From Methanothermobacter sp. (GTDB taxonomy: Archaea; Methanobacteriota; Methanobacteria; Methanobacteriales; Methanothermobacteraceae), in contig NZ_JASFYG010000008.1 in NCBI RefSeq assembly GCF_030055435.1, positions 1-45,130 of the forward strand: DNA of 45,130 nt, read 5' to 3'. Under the pieces are notes generated by a model. It had not been told where the DNA came from, did no database searches, and saw only the letters and a program-made list of their open reading frames with translations. Below, piece by piece: positions 24,853 through 36,458 of the stretch; position 1 is the stretch's first letter; every line of letters starts with the position of its first letter. Both the position numbers and the translations under genes were made by a program.

Positions 24853-26667
24853 ATGTTGGAGGCAGTCAAGGAGCTGGGCGAATATCTTAAAACTGAGGAT
24901 AATATAGGTGGTGAATCTGTTTTTATAGAGGCCCATAAACTATCAGGGGTTAAACATGTTATCTGTGTCGTGTTTAACAGGGATGAGGGCATATATTACC
25001 ACTCGACACACACGGAACAGTATGATAAAGCAAAAAATGAAAAATACCTCTACAGACAGTTTTCTCACAGAAGATATGACCTTGTCCCCACGTCAAAGAC
25101 ACCATCTCCTGAGAAACTCTCTCAAAGATGGACTCTATGGTTTGCGACTTATGCATCAAAACAGAACAACTTTTGGGATAGTCACCTTATAGAATCACTT
25201 TATAGTGCCATACTTAAAGATGATTCAATCTCTGAAGATATAATTGGAGATATAGAAAGGGAATTAAATAATATACCAAAAAATGAGAGGAATAATATAA
25301 TTTTTACCATTAAAATAAGGGATGGTGGAGTGGAGAAGTACTTAGGTGAATTTAAGATTTTTAGGGAAATTTTCGTTAAGGAGTCAATAAAAAAGTTTTT
25401 TACAAAGCATGGAACAAAATCTAAGGGATGGGGAATCTGTTCACTCTGTAGAAAGGAGAAGGAAGTTTATGGCTTCGCATCACCTTTCTCAGTTTATACT
25501 GTTGATAAAAGAGGATTCGCATCAAACTTTGTCCAAGAAAACTCTTGGAAACAGCTTCCTATATGTGAAGACTGCGGAGTTTCATTAGAGATTGGTAAAG
25601 AATTTATCAACAAATATCTTTCTAAAAATTTTTATAGCCTCGCATTTTATGTCATCCCCCATTTCATATTTGGATATGTTTATGAGGATGTAATTGACGA
25701 AATAAAGGATTATGAAAAAAGAAAGCATGCTAAATGCCTTTTATCCATTGAAGAAGATATTTTGGACATATTAAAGGAAAATAAGGATTTTATGAATCTT
25801 ATTTTTGTATTTTACAAAAAGAAGAAAGGCGATTATTTTGATATCATAAAATATGTTGAAGATGTTTCTCCCTCCTGGATAAAAATACTTTTTGAAGCAT
25901 TTTACGGTGTTAATGCCCCAATTTTTTCTGAAAATTCTTTAAAGAGAGTTATGGGTGAAAAATGGGTTGGTGGGCTACTGGAATGGTCTTGGAATAAAAA
26001 AAACGAGAAAATGGCACTTGGAAATCTTATAAGAACATTCTTCCCTCAGGGATATGAAAAGTACTTCATAGATACGGTTGGTGAGATTCTTTCTCAAAGA
26101 CCCATATCCATGGACTTTCTGATTTCAGCTTTCAATAGGGAGATAAGAGCTGCACATGTTTCAGATCAAAATTTCAAAGAAAGATTACTATGTTTAAAGT
26201 CTCTTTACCTTTTAAGGTTTCTTCACGATCTTAACTTATTGAAGGTGAAAAGAATGGAACAAAGAAAGGAAAAAAGGGATTTTCATCTAGAAAGATTGGA
26301 ATCCTTTTTTGAGGAATTTAAGGGAGTTTTTGACAGTTCCCAGAAGAAGGCTGTGTTTCTTGAGGGGGTACTTACAAAGTTCCTTCTTGACGTCCAGTAT
26401 GCCCAGCGAAAATCCACACCATTCAGATCCAAGTTAAAGGGTCTTAAACTAGATCAAAAAGATATTAAAAAACTACTCCCTGAGATTATTGAAAAATTAA
26501 GGGAATACAATGTCGGTTACCCTTGGTTAGAAAGGCAACTCTCCATATATTTACTTGAAGGTGAAAATGAGGGTTGGAGATTATCAAATGACGATATAAG
26601 CTACTATTTTGCTCTTGGACTCAATCTTGGAGAACTATTCAAAAAAGAGGGTGCCAAAAATGAGTGA
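24853..26667 (+). CDS. cas8b: Type I-B Cascade large subunit Cas8b
   Basis: 604 residues. Recognised by position between cas6 and cas7 and by the Cas8b/Csh1-TM1802-like zinc-finger pairs: CSLCRKEKE and CEDCGVSLE about 45 residues apart in the middle of the protein. It should recognise the PAM and recruit Cas3. AAGGTG (24841-24846) lies six bases before ATG 24853; earlier in-frame codons belong to the cas6 end. The first ~50 codons are GC-rich like cas6, then composition becomes strongly AT-rich, which suggests a recombination point inside the gene. It overlaps cas7 by 8 bases. Confidence 0.87.
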   Translation: MLEAVKELGEYLKTEDNIGGESVFIEAHKLSGVKHVICVVFNRDEGIYYHSTHTEQYDKAKNEKYLYRQFSHRRYDLVPTSKTPSPEKLSQRWTLWFATYASKQNNFWDSHLIESLYSAILKDDSISEDIIGDIERELNNIPKNERNNIIFTIKIRDGGVEKYLGEFKIFREIFVKESIKKFFTKHGTKSKGWGICSLCRKEKEVYGFASPFSVYTVDKRGFASNFVQENSWKQLPICEDCGVSLEIGKEFINKYLSKNFYSLAFYVIPHFIFGYVYEDVIDEIKDYEKRKHAKCLLSIEEDILDILKENKDFMNLIFVFYKKKKGDYFDIIKYVEDVSPSWIKILFEAFYGVNAPIFSENSLKRVMGEKWVGGLLEWSWNKKNEKMALGNLIRTFFPQGYEKYFIDTVGEILSQRPISMDFLISAFNREIRAAHVSDQNFKERLLCLKSLYLLRFLHDLNLLKVKRMEQRKEKRDFHLERLESFFEEFKGVFDSSQKKAVFLEGVLTKFLLDVQYAQRKSTPFRSKLKGLKLDQKDIKKLLPEIIEKLREYNVGYPWLERQLSIYLLEGENEGWRLSNDDISYYFALGLNLGELFKKEGAKNE

Positions 26668-27640
26668 TATAGTAAAAAACAGGTCTGAGATACTTTTCCT
26701 ATACGATGTGAAAGATGCGAACCCTAATGGGGATCCACTGGATGAAAACAAACCTAGAATAGATGAAGAAACAGGAATAAACATAGTAACTGATGTTAGG
26801 CTGAAGAGAACCATTAGAGATTACCTGCACAATTTCAGAGACCACAAAGTTTTTGTTATAAAGGATGTGAAAGACAATGGGACACAGAAAACTAGGGAAG
26901 AAAGGATAAAGGAATTGCAAGAAGACCTGAAAAAATTGAAAGTAAAGGATGAGGAAAAATTTGAGGCTGAAAAAAGTCTACTTTTAGAGAAATATATAGA
27001 TCTTAGGTTGTTCGGCGCAACTATAGCCCTTTCAAGTGGCAGTGGAAGGGGTAGATCTATAACTCTAACAGGGCCAGTTCAATTCAAATTGGGACGATCA
27101 TTACATGAAGTTGAAGTCAAAACACTGAAAGGGACAAGTGTAATGCCCTCAAAGGCTGAAGCAACCCAGGGAACATTTATTGAAACACATGTTCTTCCCT
27201 ACTCATTGATAGGATTCTATGGTATAATAAATGAAAATGCAGCTAGGAATACCTCCCTCAAGGAAGAGGATATAGATCTTCTACTAGATGCGCTATGGAA
27301 TGGAACCAAGAACCTCATCACGAGATCAAAGGTTGGACAGATACCCCGATTCCTCCTCCGAGTTGTATACCGTGAAAAAAATTACCATATAGGAGATCTT
27401 GATAGAAAAATAAAACTTTTAACAGATATAGATGAGAAGGCAATAAGGGATATTTCTGATTTTAAGCTAGATATTTCAAGACTAGTAGAGACTCTTAAAG
27501 CAAATAGCGATAAGATAGAAAGATTGGATCTCCAGTTTGATGAGAACCTTAAATTTGTAGTTATGGGAGATGAAAAGGACCCTATGGAAGTTCAAAATAT
27601 TTTAAGTGATATTGCAGTCGTAAATAGACTAAATTTATAA
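26660..27640 (+). CDS. cas7: Type I-B Cascade backbone subunit Cas7 (Csh2)
   Basis: 326 residues. Typical Cas7/Csh2 start EILFLYDVKDANPNGDPLDE, then TDVRLKRTIRDYL, RLFGATIALSSGSGRG and TGPVQFKLGRS. Multiple copies would bind the crRNA spacer. ATG 26660 overlaps the cas8b stop (ATGAGTGA) and the GAGGGTG upstream serves as ribosome-binding site. AT-rich, same composition as cas8b to cas1. An additional lysine/glutamate-rich insertion (about residues 70-105) is predicted helical. Confidence 0.93.
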   Translation: MSDIVKNRSEILFLYDVKDANPNGDPLDENKPRIDEETGINIVTDVRLKRTIRDYLHNFRDHKVFVIKDVKDNGTQKTREERIKELQEDLKKLKVKDEEKFEAEKSLLLEKYIDLRLFGATIALSSGSGRGRSITLTGPVQFKLGRSLHEVEVKTLKGTSVMPSKAEATQGTFIETHVLPYSLIGFYGIINENAARNTSLKEEDIDLLLDALWNGTKNLITRSKVGQIPRFLLRVVYREKNYHIGDLDRKIKLLTDIDEKAIRDISDFKLDISRLVETLKANSDKIERLDLQFDENLKFVVMGDEKDPMEVQNILSDIAVVNRLNL

Positions 27641-28366
27641 GTGAGTAAAATGGAGATGGATAAGGTCCTAGTGTTCGATATTTGGGGAGATTATGGACAC
27701 TTCAGAAAGATAGAAACAACAACCTCCCCCCTTACTTATTCAATCCCTACGATAACCTCCCTGAATGGATTGATTGCAGCGATAATGGGACTTCAGAGGG
27801 ACTCATATTATGAGCTGTTTTCACCTCAAACTATAAGGTACGGTATAAAAATTCAAGCACCAGTAAAGAGGATTAATATAAACATTAATCTTATAAATAC
27901 TTCTGATGGGTTTTTCTTATGGGATATAAAAGATACATCAAGTTCCCCAACTCCTTTTGAATTTCTAAAAAGTCCTCACTACAGGATATATGTATGGCTA
28001 GGAAATGAAGATTTATACTTGAAACTCAAGGATTCTCTTATAAGTCATAAGTCTGTTTTCACACCATGTCTTGGACTTAGTGAACTAATAGCAAATTTCA
28101 GATTTATTGGTGAATTTAAACCGGAGATAAGGGAGGGGGTAGAGGATCATGTTGACACCGCTATAAAGAAGGATGACTTCAAAATAGAAGTTGACAAAAT
28201 TGAAGCGGGCATGAGACTAGCTATGGAGAGCATTCCCTTTTATATGGACTCTAATAGGAGGGTTCTAGATTATAAGAGGGTTCTCCTTGAACAGAATGGG
28301 AGACCCTTAAAGGTTGAGGAGGGCATCATATATAAAGTTGGAGAAGATAAGGTTGCATTCCTTTAA
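27641..28366 (+). CDS. cas5: Type I-B Cascade subunit Cas5
   Basis: 241 residues if GTG 27641 is used; ATG 27650 or 27656 are alternatives. VLVFDIWGDYGHFRKIETT and the following SPLTYSIPTITSLNGLIAAI, with GLQRDSY, match the Cas5h N-terminus, which caps the crRNA 5' tag in the interference complex. It starts directly after the cas7 stop and its end overlaps the beginning of cas3. Confidence 0.92.
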   Translation: MSKMEMDKVLVFDIWGDYGHFRKIETTTSPLTYSIPTITSLNGLIAAIMGLQRDSYYELFSPQTIRYGIKIQAPVKRINININLINTSDGFFLWDIKDTSSSPTPFEFLKSPHYRIYVWLGNEDLYLKLKDSLISHKSVFTPCLGLSELIANFRFIGEFKPEIREGVEDHVDTAIKKDDFKIEVDKIEAGMRLAMESIPFYMDSNRRVLDYKRVLLEQNGRPLKVEEGIIYKVGEDKVAFL

Positions 28367-30794
28367 ACTCTATTCACACCCCCAAAAACCCTTATTTGAG
28401 CATTTAAAAAATGTGGGGAACACTTCTAGGCGTATTGTTAATTCAAAATTCCTTGAAAACAGGGAACTTTTTGCTGAAATTTCTTACCTCATAGGGGTCT
28501 CACATGACTTTGGAAAATCAACCAAAGCTTTTCAAAAAATGCTAAAAACTGGCATGAGAAGCGAAAAGGCAAGGCATGGCTTAATATCCTCCCTATTCGG
28601 TTATTTTTTGATTAAAAATTTCCTTGAGAAAAGAGAAAAATTGGATAAATTCTGGTACATACCCCCCATATCGTGGATTGTAATAAACAAGCATCATGGA
28701 GATATAAATGATATAAGGGATGAAATAAATAAATTGAGAGATCAGAGAAATATCAATTTGACAAAGGAACAGTTAGAGGATATAAAGGATTATAATGAGC
28801 TTGAGGAGATATATGGGAAGCTTCTTACTGTTATCAAATTTCACGACTTTAACTTAAACTCCTTTTTCACACTCAATATAGAAAATTTAATGAGAGATAT
28901 CTACAGAAATGTTAAGAAACTTAAAAGAGTCAAAAATCTCGACTTCTATTTCAGGATACTATTCTTCTACTCTGTCCTCCTCGACGCTGATAAACTTGAC
29001 GCCTCTGGAACTAAAGTCCCTTCAAGGATAGCCCTAAATAAAAGGATTGTAGATGAATATAAGTCTTTTAAATTTAAAAGAAAAAGTGACATAAATAACG
29101 TGAGAGAAAGGGCCTATTTAGAGGCTAATAGAAGCTTAAAAACTTTAAACATAGATGAGGAAAGAATTCTTTCAATTAACCTTCCTACGGGAGTGGGAAA
29201 AACTTTAACTGGTTTTGCATTTGCACTGGGACTTCGCGAGAAAGTAAAATTAAAATACGATTTTGAGCCTAAGATAATTTATTCGCTCCCCTTTTTGAGT
29301 ATAATAGATCAGAACGCATCTATAATTTCTCAAATTTTTGATTACAATGGATTTCCAGTAAATTCTGAGTCACAATCCAACCTATTATTAAAACATCATC
29401 ATCTCGCTGATGTAAAATATAAAGAAATATCCGACAATGAATTGTATGTAGCTGAAAATATTAATAGTTCTATTCTTTTAACAGAAGGCTGGCATTCGGA
29501 GATAATTATAACAACATTTATACAGTTTTTCCATAGCCTTATAACAAACCGCAACAGGGCAGCAAGGAAATTTCACAATATAGTAAATTCTATAATAATC
29601 CTTGATGAGATCCAGTCGATTCCCCATAAATACTGGTTAATAATAAATAAGACCATCAGTTATCTTACTGAAAACTTTAACTGCTGGGTTATACTTATGA
29701 CAGCCACTAAACCATTAATTTTCGCTGAAAATGAAACGAAAGAGATCATAGAGGATAGAAAATCCTATTTTAAATATTTTGATAGAGTTGAATTTAAGTT
29801 TAGACTTGGTGAATTGGATTTCAGCAAATTCCAAGAATTAATTTTAAAGGAAGTAAATAAAAGGCGTGATGAGGACATAATGATAGTCTTAAACACAATA
29901 AGAGCTTCGAGGGATCTTTATAACTATTTAAAGGGTGTGCTCTGTAGAGAAAGGGGACTTGATCCTGAGGATACAATTGACGATGATGGAATATGTGAAT
30001 TACCTGACCTGGAACTTATAAACATGTCAACTCATGTTCTCCCATTCTACAGGCTGGCTAGGATAAGGAGGATCAGGGAGGATAATAAAAGAAAAATAAT
30101 AATAACGACCCAGTTAGTGGAAGCAGGCGTAGATATCAGTGTCGACGTTATATATAGGGATATGGCCCCCCTTGATTCAATAATACAAACTGGTGGAAGG
30201 TGTAACAGGAACTATGGTTCCAAGAAGGGAGAAGTGAATGTCGTCCTCCTTAAAGATGAAAATAATAGGCTTTTCTCTACCTACATATATGATCCATTAC
30301 TTATAAGTATAACAAAAGAGGTATTGGGGGAATTTGGGGATGTTCTCTCAGAGAAGGACTTCACTTTCAACGCCGCAAATGAATACTACCAGTTATTAAA
30401 AGAAAGAGGTTCACAAGATGAATCAAGGGAACTTATAGATCATTTGAAATCACTGAACTTTTCAGAAACATCCAATTTCAGTTTAATAGAAAATGTAGGG
30501 ACGTTTTCAGTTTTCATTGAACTAAATAGTGTAGCTAAGGAATGCAGGGAAAAGATGGAGGAAATAATGAAAGCAAAAGATTTTTCAAAAAAATGGAAAC
30601 TGAGGGAAATCAGAAAATCCATCAATAATTTCACCCTCTCCGTTAATTATGCTGGTAATGACCTCTCCCAGCTACCGCCAATTAACAACCTTGAAAACTT
30701 CAGATATGTGCCAATTGAAATCCTTAAAGAATGGTATAAGCCGGATGTCGGGTTTCAGCCACCCTTGCAAGATATATCTATTAGGATCCTGTAA
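28353..30794 (+). CDS. cas3: Cas3 HD nuclease-helicase
   Basis: About 813 residues, one protein with an N-terminal HD nuclease (FEHLKNVG, VSHDFGKSTKAF, and later LDADKLDASG) and a superfamily 2 helicase: motif I NLPTGVGKTLTG, motif II IILDEIQSIP (DEIQ rather than DEAH), motif III LMTATKP, motif VI QTGGRCNR. It unwinds and degrades target DNA recruited by the I-B complex. No ATG fits: the frame runs back to ATG 28314 inside cas5, while TTG 28353 gives the family-like start HSFKLYSHPQKPLFEHLKNV. Overlap with cas5 is 14 bases in that case. Confidence 0.92.
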   Translation: MHSFKLYSHPQKPLFEHLKNVGNTSRRIVNSKFLENRELFAEISYLIGVSHDFGKSTKAFQKMLKTGMRSEKARHGLISSLFGYFLIKNFLEKREKLDKFWYIPPISWIVINKHHGDINDIRDEINKLRDQRNINLTKEQLEDIKDYNELEEIYGKLLTVIKFHDFNLNSFFTLNIENLMRDIYRNVKKLKRVKNLDFYFRILFFYSVLLDADKLDASGTKVPSRIALNKRIVDEYKSFKFKRKSDINNVRERAYLEANRSLKTLNIDEERILSINLPTGVGKTLTGFAFALGLREKVKLKYDFEPKIIYSLPFLSIIDQNASIISQIFDYNGFPVNSESQSNLLLKHHHLADVKYKEISDNELYVAENINSSILLTEGWHSEIIITTFIQFFHSLITNRNRAARKFHNIVNSIIILDEIQSIPHKYWLIINKTISYLTENFNCWVILMTATKPLIFAENETKEIIEDRKSYFKYFDRVEFKFRLGELDFSKFQELILKEVNKRRDEDIMIVLNTIRASRDLYNYLKGVLCRERGLDPEDTIDDDGICELPDLELINMSTHVLPFYRLARIRRIREDNKRKIIITTQLVEAGVDISVDVIYRDMAPLDSIIQTGGRCNRNYGSKKGEVNVVLLKDENNRLFSTYIYDPLLISITKEVLGEFGDVLSEKDFTFNAANEYYQLLKERGSQDESRELIDHLKSLNFSETSNFSLIENVGTFSVFIELNSVAKECREKMEEIMKAKDFSKKWKLREIRKSINNFTLSVNYAGNDLSQLPPINNLENFRYVPIEILKEWYKPDVGFQPPLQDISIRIL

Positions 30795-30796
30795 AA

Positions 30797-31312
30797 ATGT
30801 CAGATTTAGGAAAAAATCTTCTAGTACGCGGAACTCAAATAAACTATTACTTCATATGTGAAACCAAATTATGGCTTTTTTCCCATAACATCCACATGGA
30901 ACATGAATCAGATCTTGTGGAAGTTGGAAGGATTTTGCACGAAGAGAGCTATCAAAGGGAAAATAAAGAATTGGTAATTGATGGTCTACTAAGTGCAGAT
31001 TTTATAAAGAAAGGTGATACGCTGGAGGTTCATGAGGTCAAGAAAAGTGCTAAAATGGAAGAGGCCCACACATTTCAGCTTCTTTACTATATCTACTATC
31101 TAAAAACCAAGAAGGCTGTAGAGGATATTAAGGGCTTTATAGACTATCCTAAACTTAGAAAAAGAAGAGAAGTGCACTTAACACCTGAAATTGAATCTAA
31201 AATAGAGAAAATTCTCGAAAAAATTGATTTAATAGTTAGAGGCGAATTTCCATCACCTAAAAAGAAGATGATATGTAAGAAGTGTGCATATAGGGAATTT
31301 TGCTGGGCTTAA
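30797..31312 (+). CDS. cas4: Cas4 iron-sulfur nuclease
   Basis: 171 residues. A RecB-like nuclease core (LEVHEVKKSAKMEEAHTFQL, with the E-V-K catalytic pair and the QLLYY helix) and the four-cysteine cluster: one Cys near the N-terminus (YYFICETKLWLF) and three at the end (ICKKCAYREFCWA). It trims and orients prespacers by PAM during acquisition. It starts 2 bases after the cas3 stop and ends 7 bases before cas1, consistent with the usual cas4-cas1-cas2 adaptation block. Confidence 0.95.
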   Translation: MSDLGKNLLVRGTQINYYFICETKLWLFSHNIHMEHESDLVEVGRILHEESYQRENKELVIDGLLSADFIKKGDTLEVHEVKKSAKMEEAHTFQLLYYIYYLKTKKAVEDIKGFIDYPKLRKRREVHLTPEIESKIEKILEKIDLIVRGEFPSPKKKMICKKCAYREFCWA

Positions 31313-31319
31313 CATTAAG

Positions 31320-33132
<1,813 letters not shown>

Positions 33133-33133
33133 G

Positions 33134-33397
33134 ATGTATCTTCTAATCGTATATGACGTCGGAGTTGAGAGGGTTAACAAGGTCAAGTCGTATCTTAGGA
33201 CAGAACTTCACTGGGTCCAGAACTCAGTATTTGAGGGCGAAGTTACTGGGAGCCAGTTCAGACGCATAGAGATGAACCTTAAGAGGATCATAGATGAGGA
33301 TAGGGACTCGGTGGTCATATACTCATTCCGGTCAGAGAGTGCATTTAAGAGAAATGTTCTTGGGGTGGAAAAATCCCCCCTTGATGTGATACTCTAG
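33134..33397 (+). CDS. cas2: Cas2, adaptation subunit
   Basis: 87 residues, ferredoxin-like fold: MYLLIVYDVGVERVNKVKSY with the conserved Asp, then LHWVQNSVFEGEVTG and SVVIYSFRSESAF. It bridges Cas1 dimers in the integration complex. ATG 33134 is preceded by GGTGGTAGG, overlapping the cas1-remnant stop. It is the only cas2 in the window, so it must serve the intact AT-rich cas1 although its composition follows the truncated one. Its last codons and stop form the first copy of a duplicated sequence (33382-33406). Confidence 0.95.
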   Translation: MYLLIVYDVGVERVNKVKSYLRTELHWVQNSVFEGEVTGSQFRRIEMNLKRIIDEDRDSVVIYSFRSESAFKRNVLGVEKSPLDVIL

Positions 33398-33466
33398 TAC
33401 ATTGGGAGGTTCTATGGTGTTCCTGATTTGCCTATGGAGCCTGATGTGATACTCTAGTACATGGGG
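33382..33466 (+). repeat. One-spacer repeat unit at the 3' end of cas2 (ectopic CRISPR-like duplication A)
   Basis: 33382-33406 and 33442-33466 are the same 25-bp sequence with one mismatch (the first 21 identical, TGATGTGATACTCTAGTACA plus T, then GGG after the mismatch). The 35 bp between (33407-33441) are unrelated. Copy 1 includes the cas2 stop codon; copy 2 is noncoding. The sequence is not the array repeat. The gap up to cas10 otherwise holds a promoter. Confidence 0.8.
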
Positions 33467-33513
33467 CTTCTCTGTGGCCCTGATCTCCTCTAGATTCAGT
33501 CACACTAAAAAAC

Positions 33514-33523
33514 CTTTTATAAA
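33514..33523 (+). promoter_or_regulatory. TATA box ahead of cas10/csm operon
   Basis: CTTTTATAAAC-type core in AT-rich DNA; transcription would start near 33545, about 60 bases before the cas10 start, separating the III-A genes from the adaptation genes as their own operon. Confidence 0.45.
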
Positions 33524-33604
33524 CATTTTCATTTAATGTGTAATGGGAAAATATATATTATCATAATTTCAACTATATTAAAATATTCATTTCCGGTGTT
33601 CTAC

Positions 33605-36040
33605 ATGAAACTTGAGGATATACAGCTAGCCGCCCTTCTACATGATATAGGTAAATTTTATCAGAGAACATCTTCACCTCACAGTGAAAAATATAGGGGT
33701 CTCACCCCGTCTGAGTTTGGACAAACAGGGGCACATGGCAAATGGTCGGCGACATTCGTAGCTGAAAATGGCCTGGGAGAGGACATAGAGGACCTTGTAC
33801 TCTACCACCACAACCCATCAAAATCAAAAAATCCAGAGTACGCCAGAATAATAAGGGATGCAGACCACCACTCGGCAAGTGAAAGGCACAAATCAGAATC
33901 AAAAAGGAATGTTAATGAATATCCCCTCATATCGGTGTTCTCACAGGTCAGCATAGGAGAGAAAAGGGAAACAGAAAATGAATACTACCTCCCCCTCATG
34001 GAACTCAGACCCTCCAACCTTGACATGATAAAACCCGAGAAATTCAGAAGGGCCGTGATGTCAGGCTGGAACCTTGAAAAGGAATACAGGCGCCTCTGGA
34101 ACCTCTTCATGGAGGAGATAACTGAACACGGGAAACTGGATATTAACACCATGTACCATCTACTGAAAAAATACACCTCACTCATGCCATCAGCGGTCTA
34201 CATGAGCGTACCTGACATCTCACTCTTTGACCACCTCAAAACCACCGCTGCACTGGCCGGCTGCCTCTACCTCCACAGAAAAGATGCTGGTGGAGGGAAA
34301 CCATACCTCATAGTATCAGGTGACATATCAGGTATCCAGAACTTCATAACAGGTGTGGCGTCACCTGAGGAGGCCCAGAAGGGTATGAGCAAGAGGCTTA
34401 GGGGGAGATCCCTCTCAATAAGTCTCATAACAGATGCGGCTGCAAACAGGATAATATCTGAAGCGGGCCTCTCCCAGACAAACATCCTGTTCTGTGGTGG
34501 TGGTCACTTCACACTGGCCCTCCCAAACACTGAGAGGATGAAGGAGATAATTGAAAAGGTTTCCCTTGAGGTTAACAGGAGGTTCATAGAGGCATTCAAC
34601 GGGGAGCTCTACCTTGCACTTGCAGTGAGGGAAACTGACCCGGAGGAACTCAGGGACTTTGGGGCTGTCCTGGATGACCTTGCAGCAGAGAACCTTAAAA
34701 ATAAGAGGTCAAAGTTCAGGGGACTTCTCGATGAGTTCTTCAGGTCAGAAACTGAACCACCTGAGGGTACATGCGCGGTATGCGCCCTGCCATCAGCCGC
34801 CACAATATGCAGCTCATGCAGATCCCATGAGGAACTCGGGGCCAGGATAGCCAATGCAGATCACATGATAAGGGTCTATGGCACATTGGATGCAGATTTT
34901 AGTGAAGCAGGGATATCCTACTTCTTTGAGAACTCCAGAACAGTTATTTCAAGGATAGACGAACTAGCATCCGGAAACCATAGAATGGATGTGCTCAGGC
35001 TCAACAGCACAGACTTCCTTGAAATCAGGGATAGAATCCAGGCAGATAACGTCTCATTCGGGTTCAGCCTCATAGGTAACACGGTCCCGGCGGTCAGTGA
35101 GGGTTCTAAATTGAGGGCACTGGACTTCACAGAGATAGCCTCCACAGCCAGGGGCGCAGATAAACTGGCCGCACTCAAGATGGACGTGGACAACCTCGGG
35201 AGGATATTCGCAGAGGGCCTCCAGGACAGGTCAGTGTCAAGGATCTCAACCATGAGTTCATTCCTGGACCTCTTCTTCCTTGGCTACATAAACCAGGTTG
35301 CATCAGAGTTCTCCTTCATAATGGATCCATGTGACAGCTGCAGGGGTAATCTCGTTGAGATAAAAAGTTCTCTCGGGACAATATACAGGGGGGAGCTATG
35401 TGAAGGATGCAGGGAAAACTCCATCCCATCAATTTATATAACCTACTCTGGGGGGGACGATGTACTGGTATTCGGACCATACGATGACATTGTTGAATTC
35501 GCAGGGAGACTCAGAAACGAATTCAGGGAGTGGACATGCTCCAATCCATCCATAGATGTTTCAGCCGGAATATTCATGGGAGGACATAAATTTCCGGCTG
35601 GAAAGGCAGCTGAAATTGCAGAGAGGCAGCTTAAAACATCAAAGGACCTGGGGAGGGGTAAGATATCCCTCTTCGGCGAGACGGTCCAGTGGGACACAGA
35701 CAGGTTTAAGGGATTCAACGAACTCCTTGAATTTGGCCTGAAACTTGAAAAACTCCATGAAGCCGGTAAATTATCCAAGAACTTCATATACTCTCTTCTG
35801 AAACTGTGGGACTCCACATTCCATGAGGATATCAGGGATGAGGAGACCTGGATGAGGTGCCAGGAGATAAGACTCTCCAGAAAGGACTATGTGCCCTACT
35901 ATGTCTATAAACTCAGAAACATATCCGATGCGGAGCTCAGAAGGGAGCTCTTCAGGGAGGGCATCAATTTCATCCCATGGATCAGGATACCCGTTTCATG
36001 GGTCAGTTTAAGAACAAGAAGTGGTGAGGTTAATGAATAG
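33605..36040 (+). CDS. cas10: Cas10/Csm1, type III-A signature protein
   Basis: 811 residues. N-terminal HD domain (LAALLHDIGKFYQR, later LVLYHHNP), zinc cluster CAVCALPSAATICSSC in the middle, and the second palm domain with the cyclase motif YSGGDDVLVFGPYDD. HD is expected to cut single-stranded DNA, and the GGDD palm to make cyclic oligoadenylates when target RNA is bound. GGTG (33595-33598) lies six bases before ATG 33605; the in-frame extension to 33536 is not supported. Host-like GC-rich composition. It overlaps csm2 by 8 bases. Confidence 0.95.
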   Translation: MKLEDIQLAALLHDIGKFYQRTSSPHSEKYRGLTPSEFGQTGAHGKWSATFVAENGLGEDIEDLVLYHHNPSKSKNPEYARIIRDADHHSASERHKSESKRNVNEYPLISVFSQVSIGEKRETENEYYLPLMELRPSNLDMIKPEKFRRAVMSGWNLEKEYRRLWNLFMEEITEHGKLDINTMYHLLKKYTSLMPSAVYMSVPDISLFDHLKTTAALAGCLYLHRKDAGGGKPYLIVSGDISGIQNFITGVASPEEAQKGMSKRLRGRSLSISLITDAAANRIISEAGLSQTNILFCGGGHFTLALPNTERMKEIIEKVSLEVNRRFIEAFNGELYLALAVRETDPEELRDFGAVLDDLAAENLKNKRSKFRGLLDEFFRSETEPPEGTCAVCALPSAATICSSCRSHEELGARIANADHMIRVYGTLDADFSEAGISYFFENSRTVISRIDELASGNHRMDVLRLNSTDFLEIRDRIQADNVSFGFSLIGNTVPAVSEGSKLRALDFTEIASTARGADKLAALKMDVDNLGRIFAEGLQDRSVSRISTMSSFLDLFFLGYINQVASEFSFIMDPCDSCRGNLVEIKSSLGTIYRGELCEGCRENSIPSIYITYSGGDDVLVFGPYDDIVEFAGRLRNEFREWTCSNPSIDVSAGIFMGGHKFPAGKAAEIAERQLKTSKDLGRGKISLFGETVQWDTDRFKGFNELLEFGLKLEKLHEAGKLSKNFIYSLLKLWDSTFHEDIRDEETWMRCQEIRLSRKDYVPYYVYKLRNISDAELRRELFREGINFIPWIRIPVSWVSLRTRSGEVNE

Positions 36041-36458
36041 CGATTTTAAGAGTATGAGGGATATTAAAAAAGAGCTTGAGAGAATTGATAAACTTACGGA
36101 TCTTGATGTCAAAGAATATGCAGATACTGGTGGCTATGCGGATAGAATAGCAAAACTTTCTAAGGATGATCTTAAACCTACACAATTAAGGAAATTTTTT
36201 AATGCTATAAAGGATATGGAGAAGAATTCAAATAAATGGGAAGATTTAGAAATGAATTTTTACATGTTGAAACCTCAGCTAGCTAACGCTGTAGGCAGAA
36301 AACTCGTGCCACCAGAATTTTATGAAATATTTATTGAGCTTATGGAGAAGGTTGATAGAGGAACAGATGAAGATAAAATAAATAATTTCAGGGTTTTTGT
36401 ACGCTTTGTAGAAGCTATAGTTGCTTATCATAAGTACTATTATCCAAAGGCGGGATGA
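36033..36458 (+). CDS. csm2: Csm2, small subunit of the type III-A complex
   Basis: 141 residues, all-helical and charged, in the csm2 position between cas10 and csm3; the C-terminal IINNFRVFVRFVEAIVAYHKYY-like helix (without exact match claimed) is typical, the family being otherwise poorly conserved. It lines the inner filament of the complex. GGTGA (36023-36027) lies five bases before ATG 36033. The gene is conspicuously AT-rich while its neighbours are not, and the change continues into the first ~15 codons of csm3. Its stop shares ATGA with the csm3 start. Confidence 0.82.
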   Translation: MNSDFKSMRDIKKELERIDKLTDLDVKEYADTGGYADRIAKLSKDDLKPTQLRKFFNAIKDMEKNSNKWEDLEMNFYMLKPQLANAVGRKLVPPEFYEIFIELMEKVDRGTDEDKINNFRVFVRFVEAIVAYHKYYYPKAG

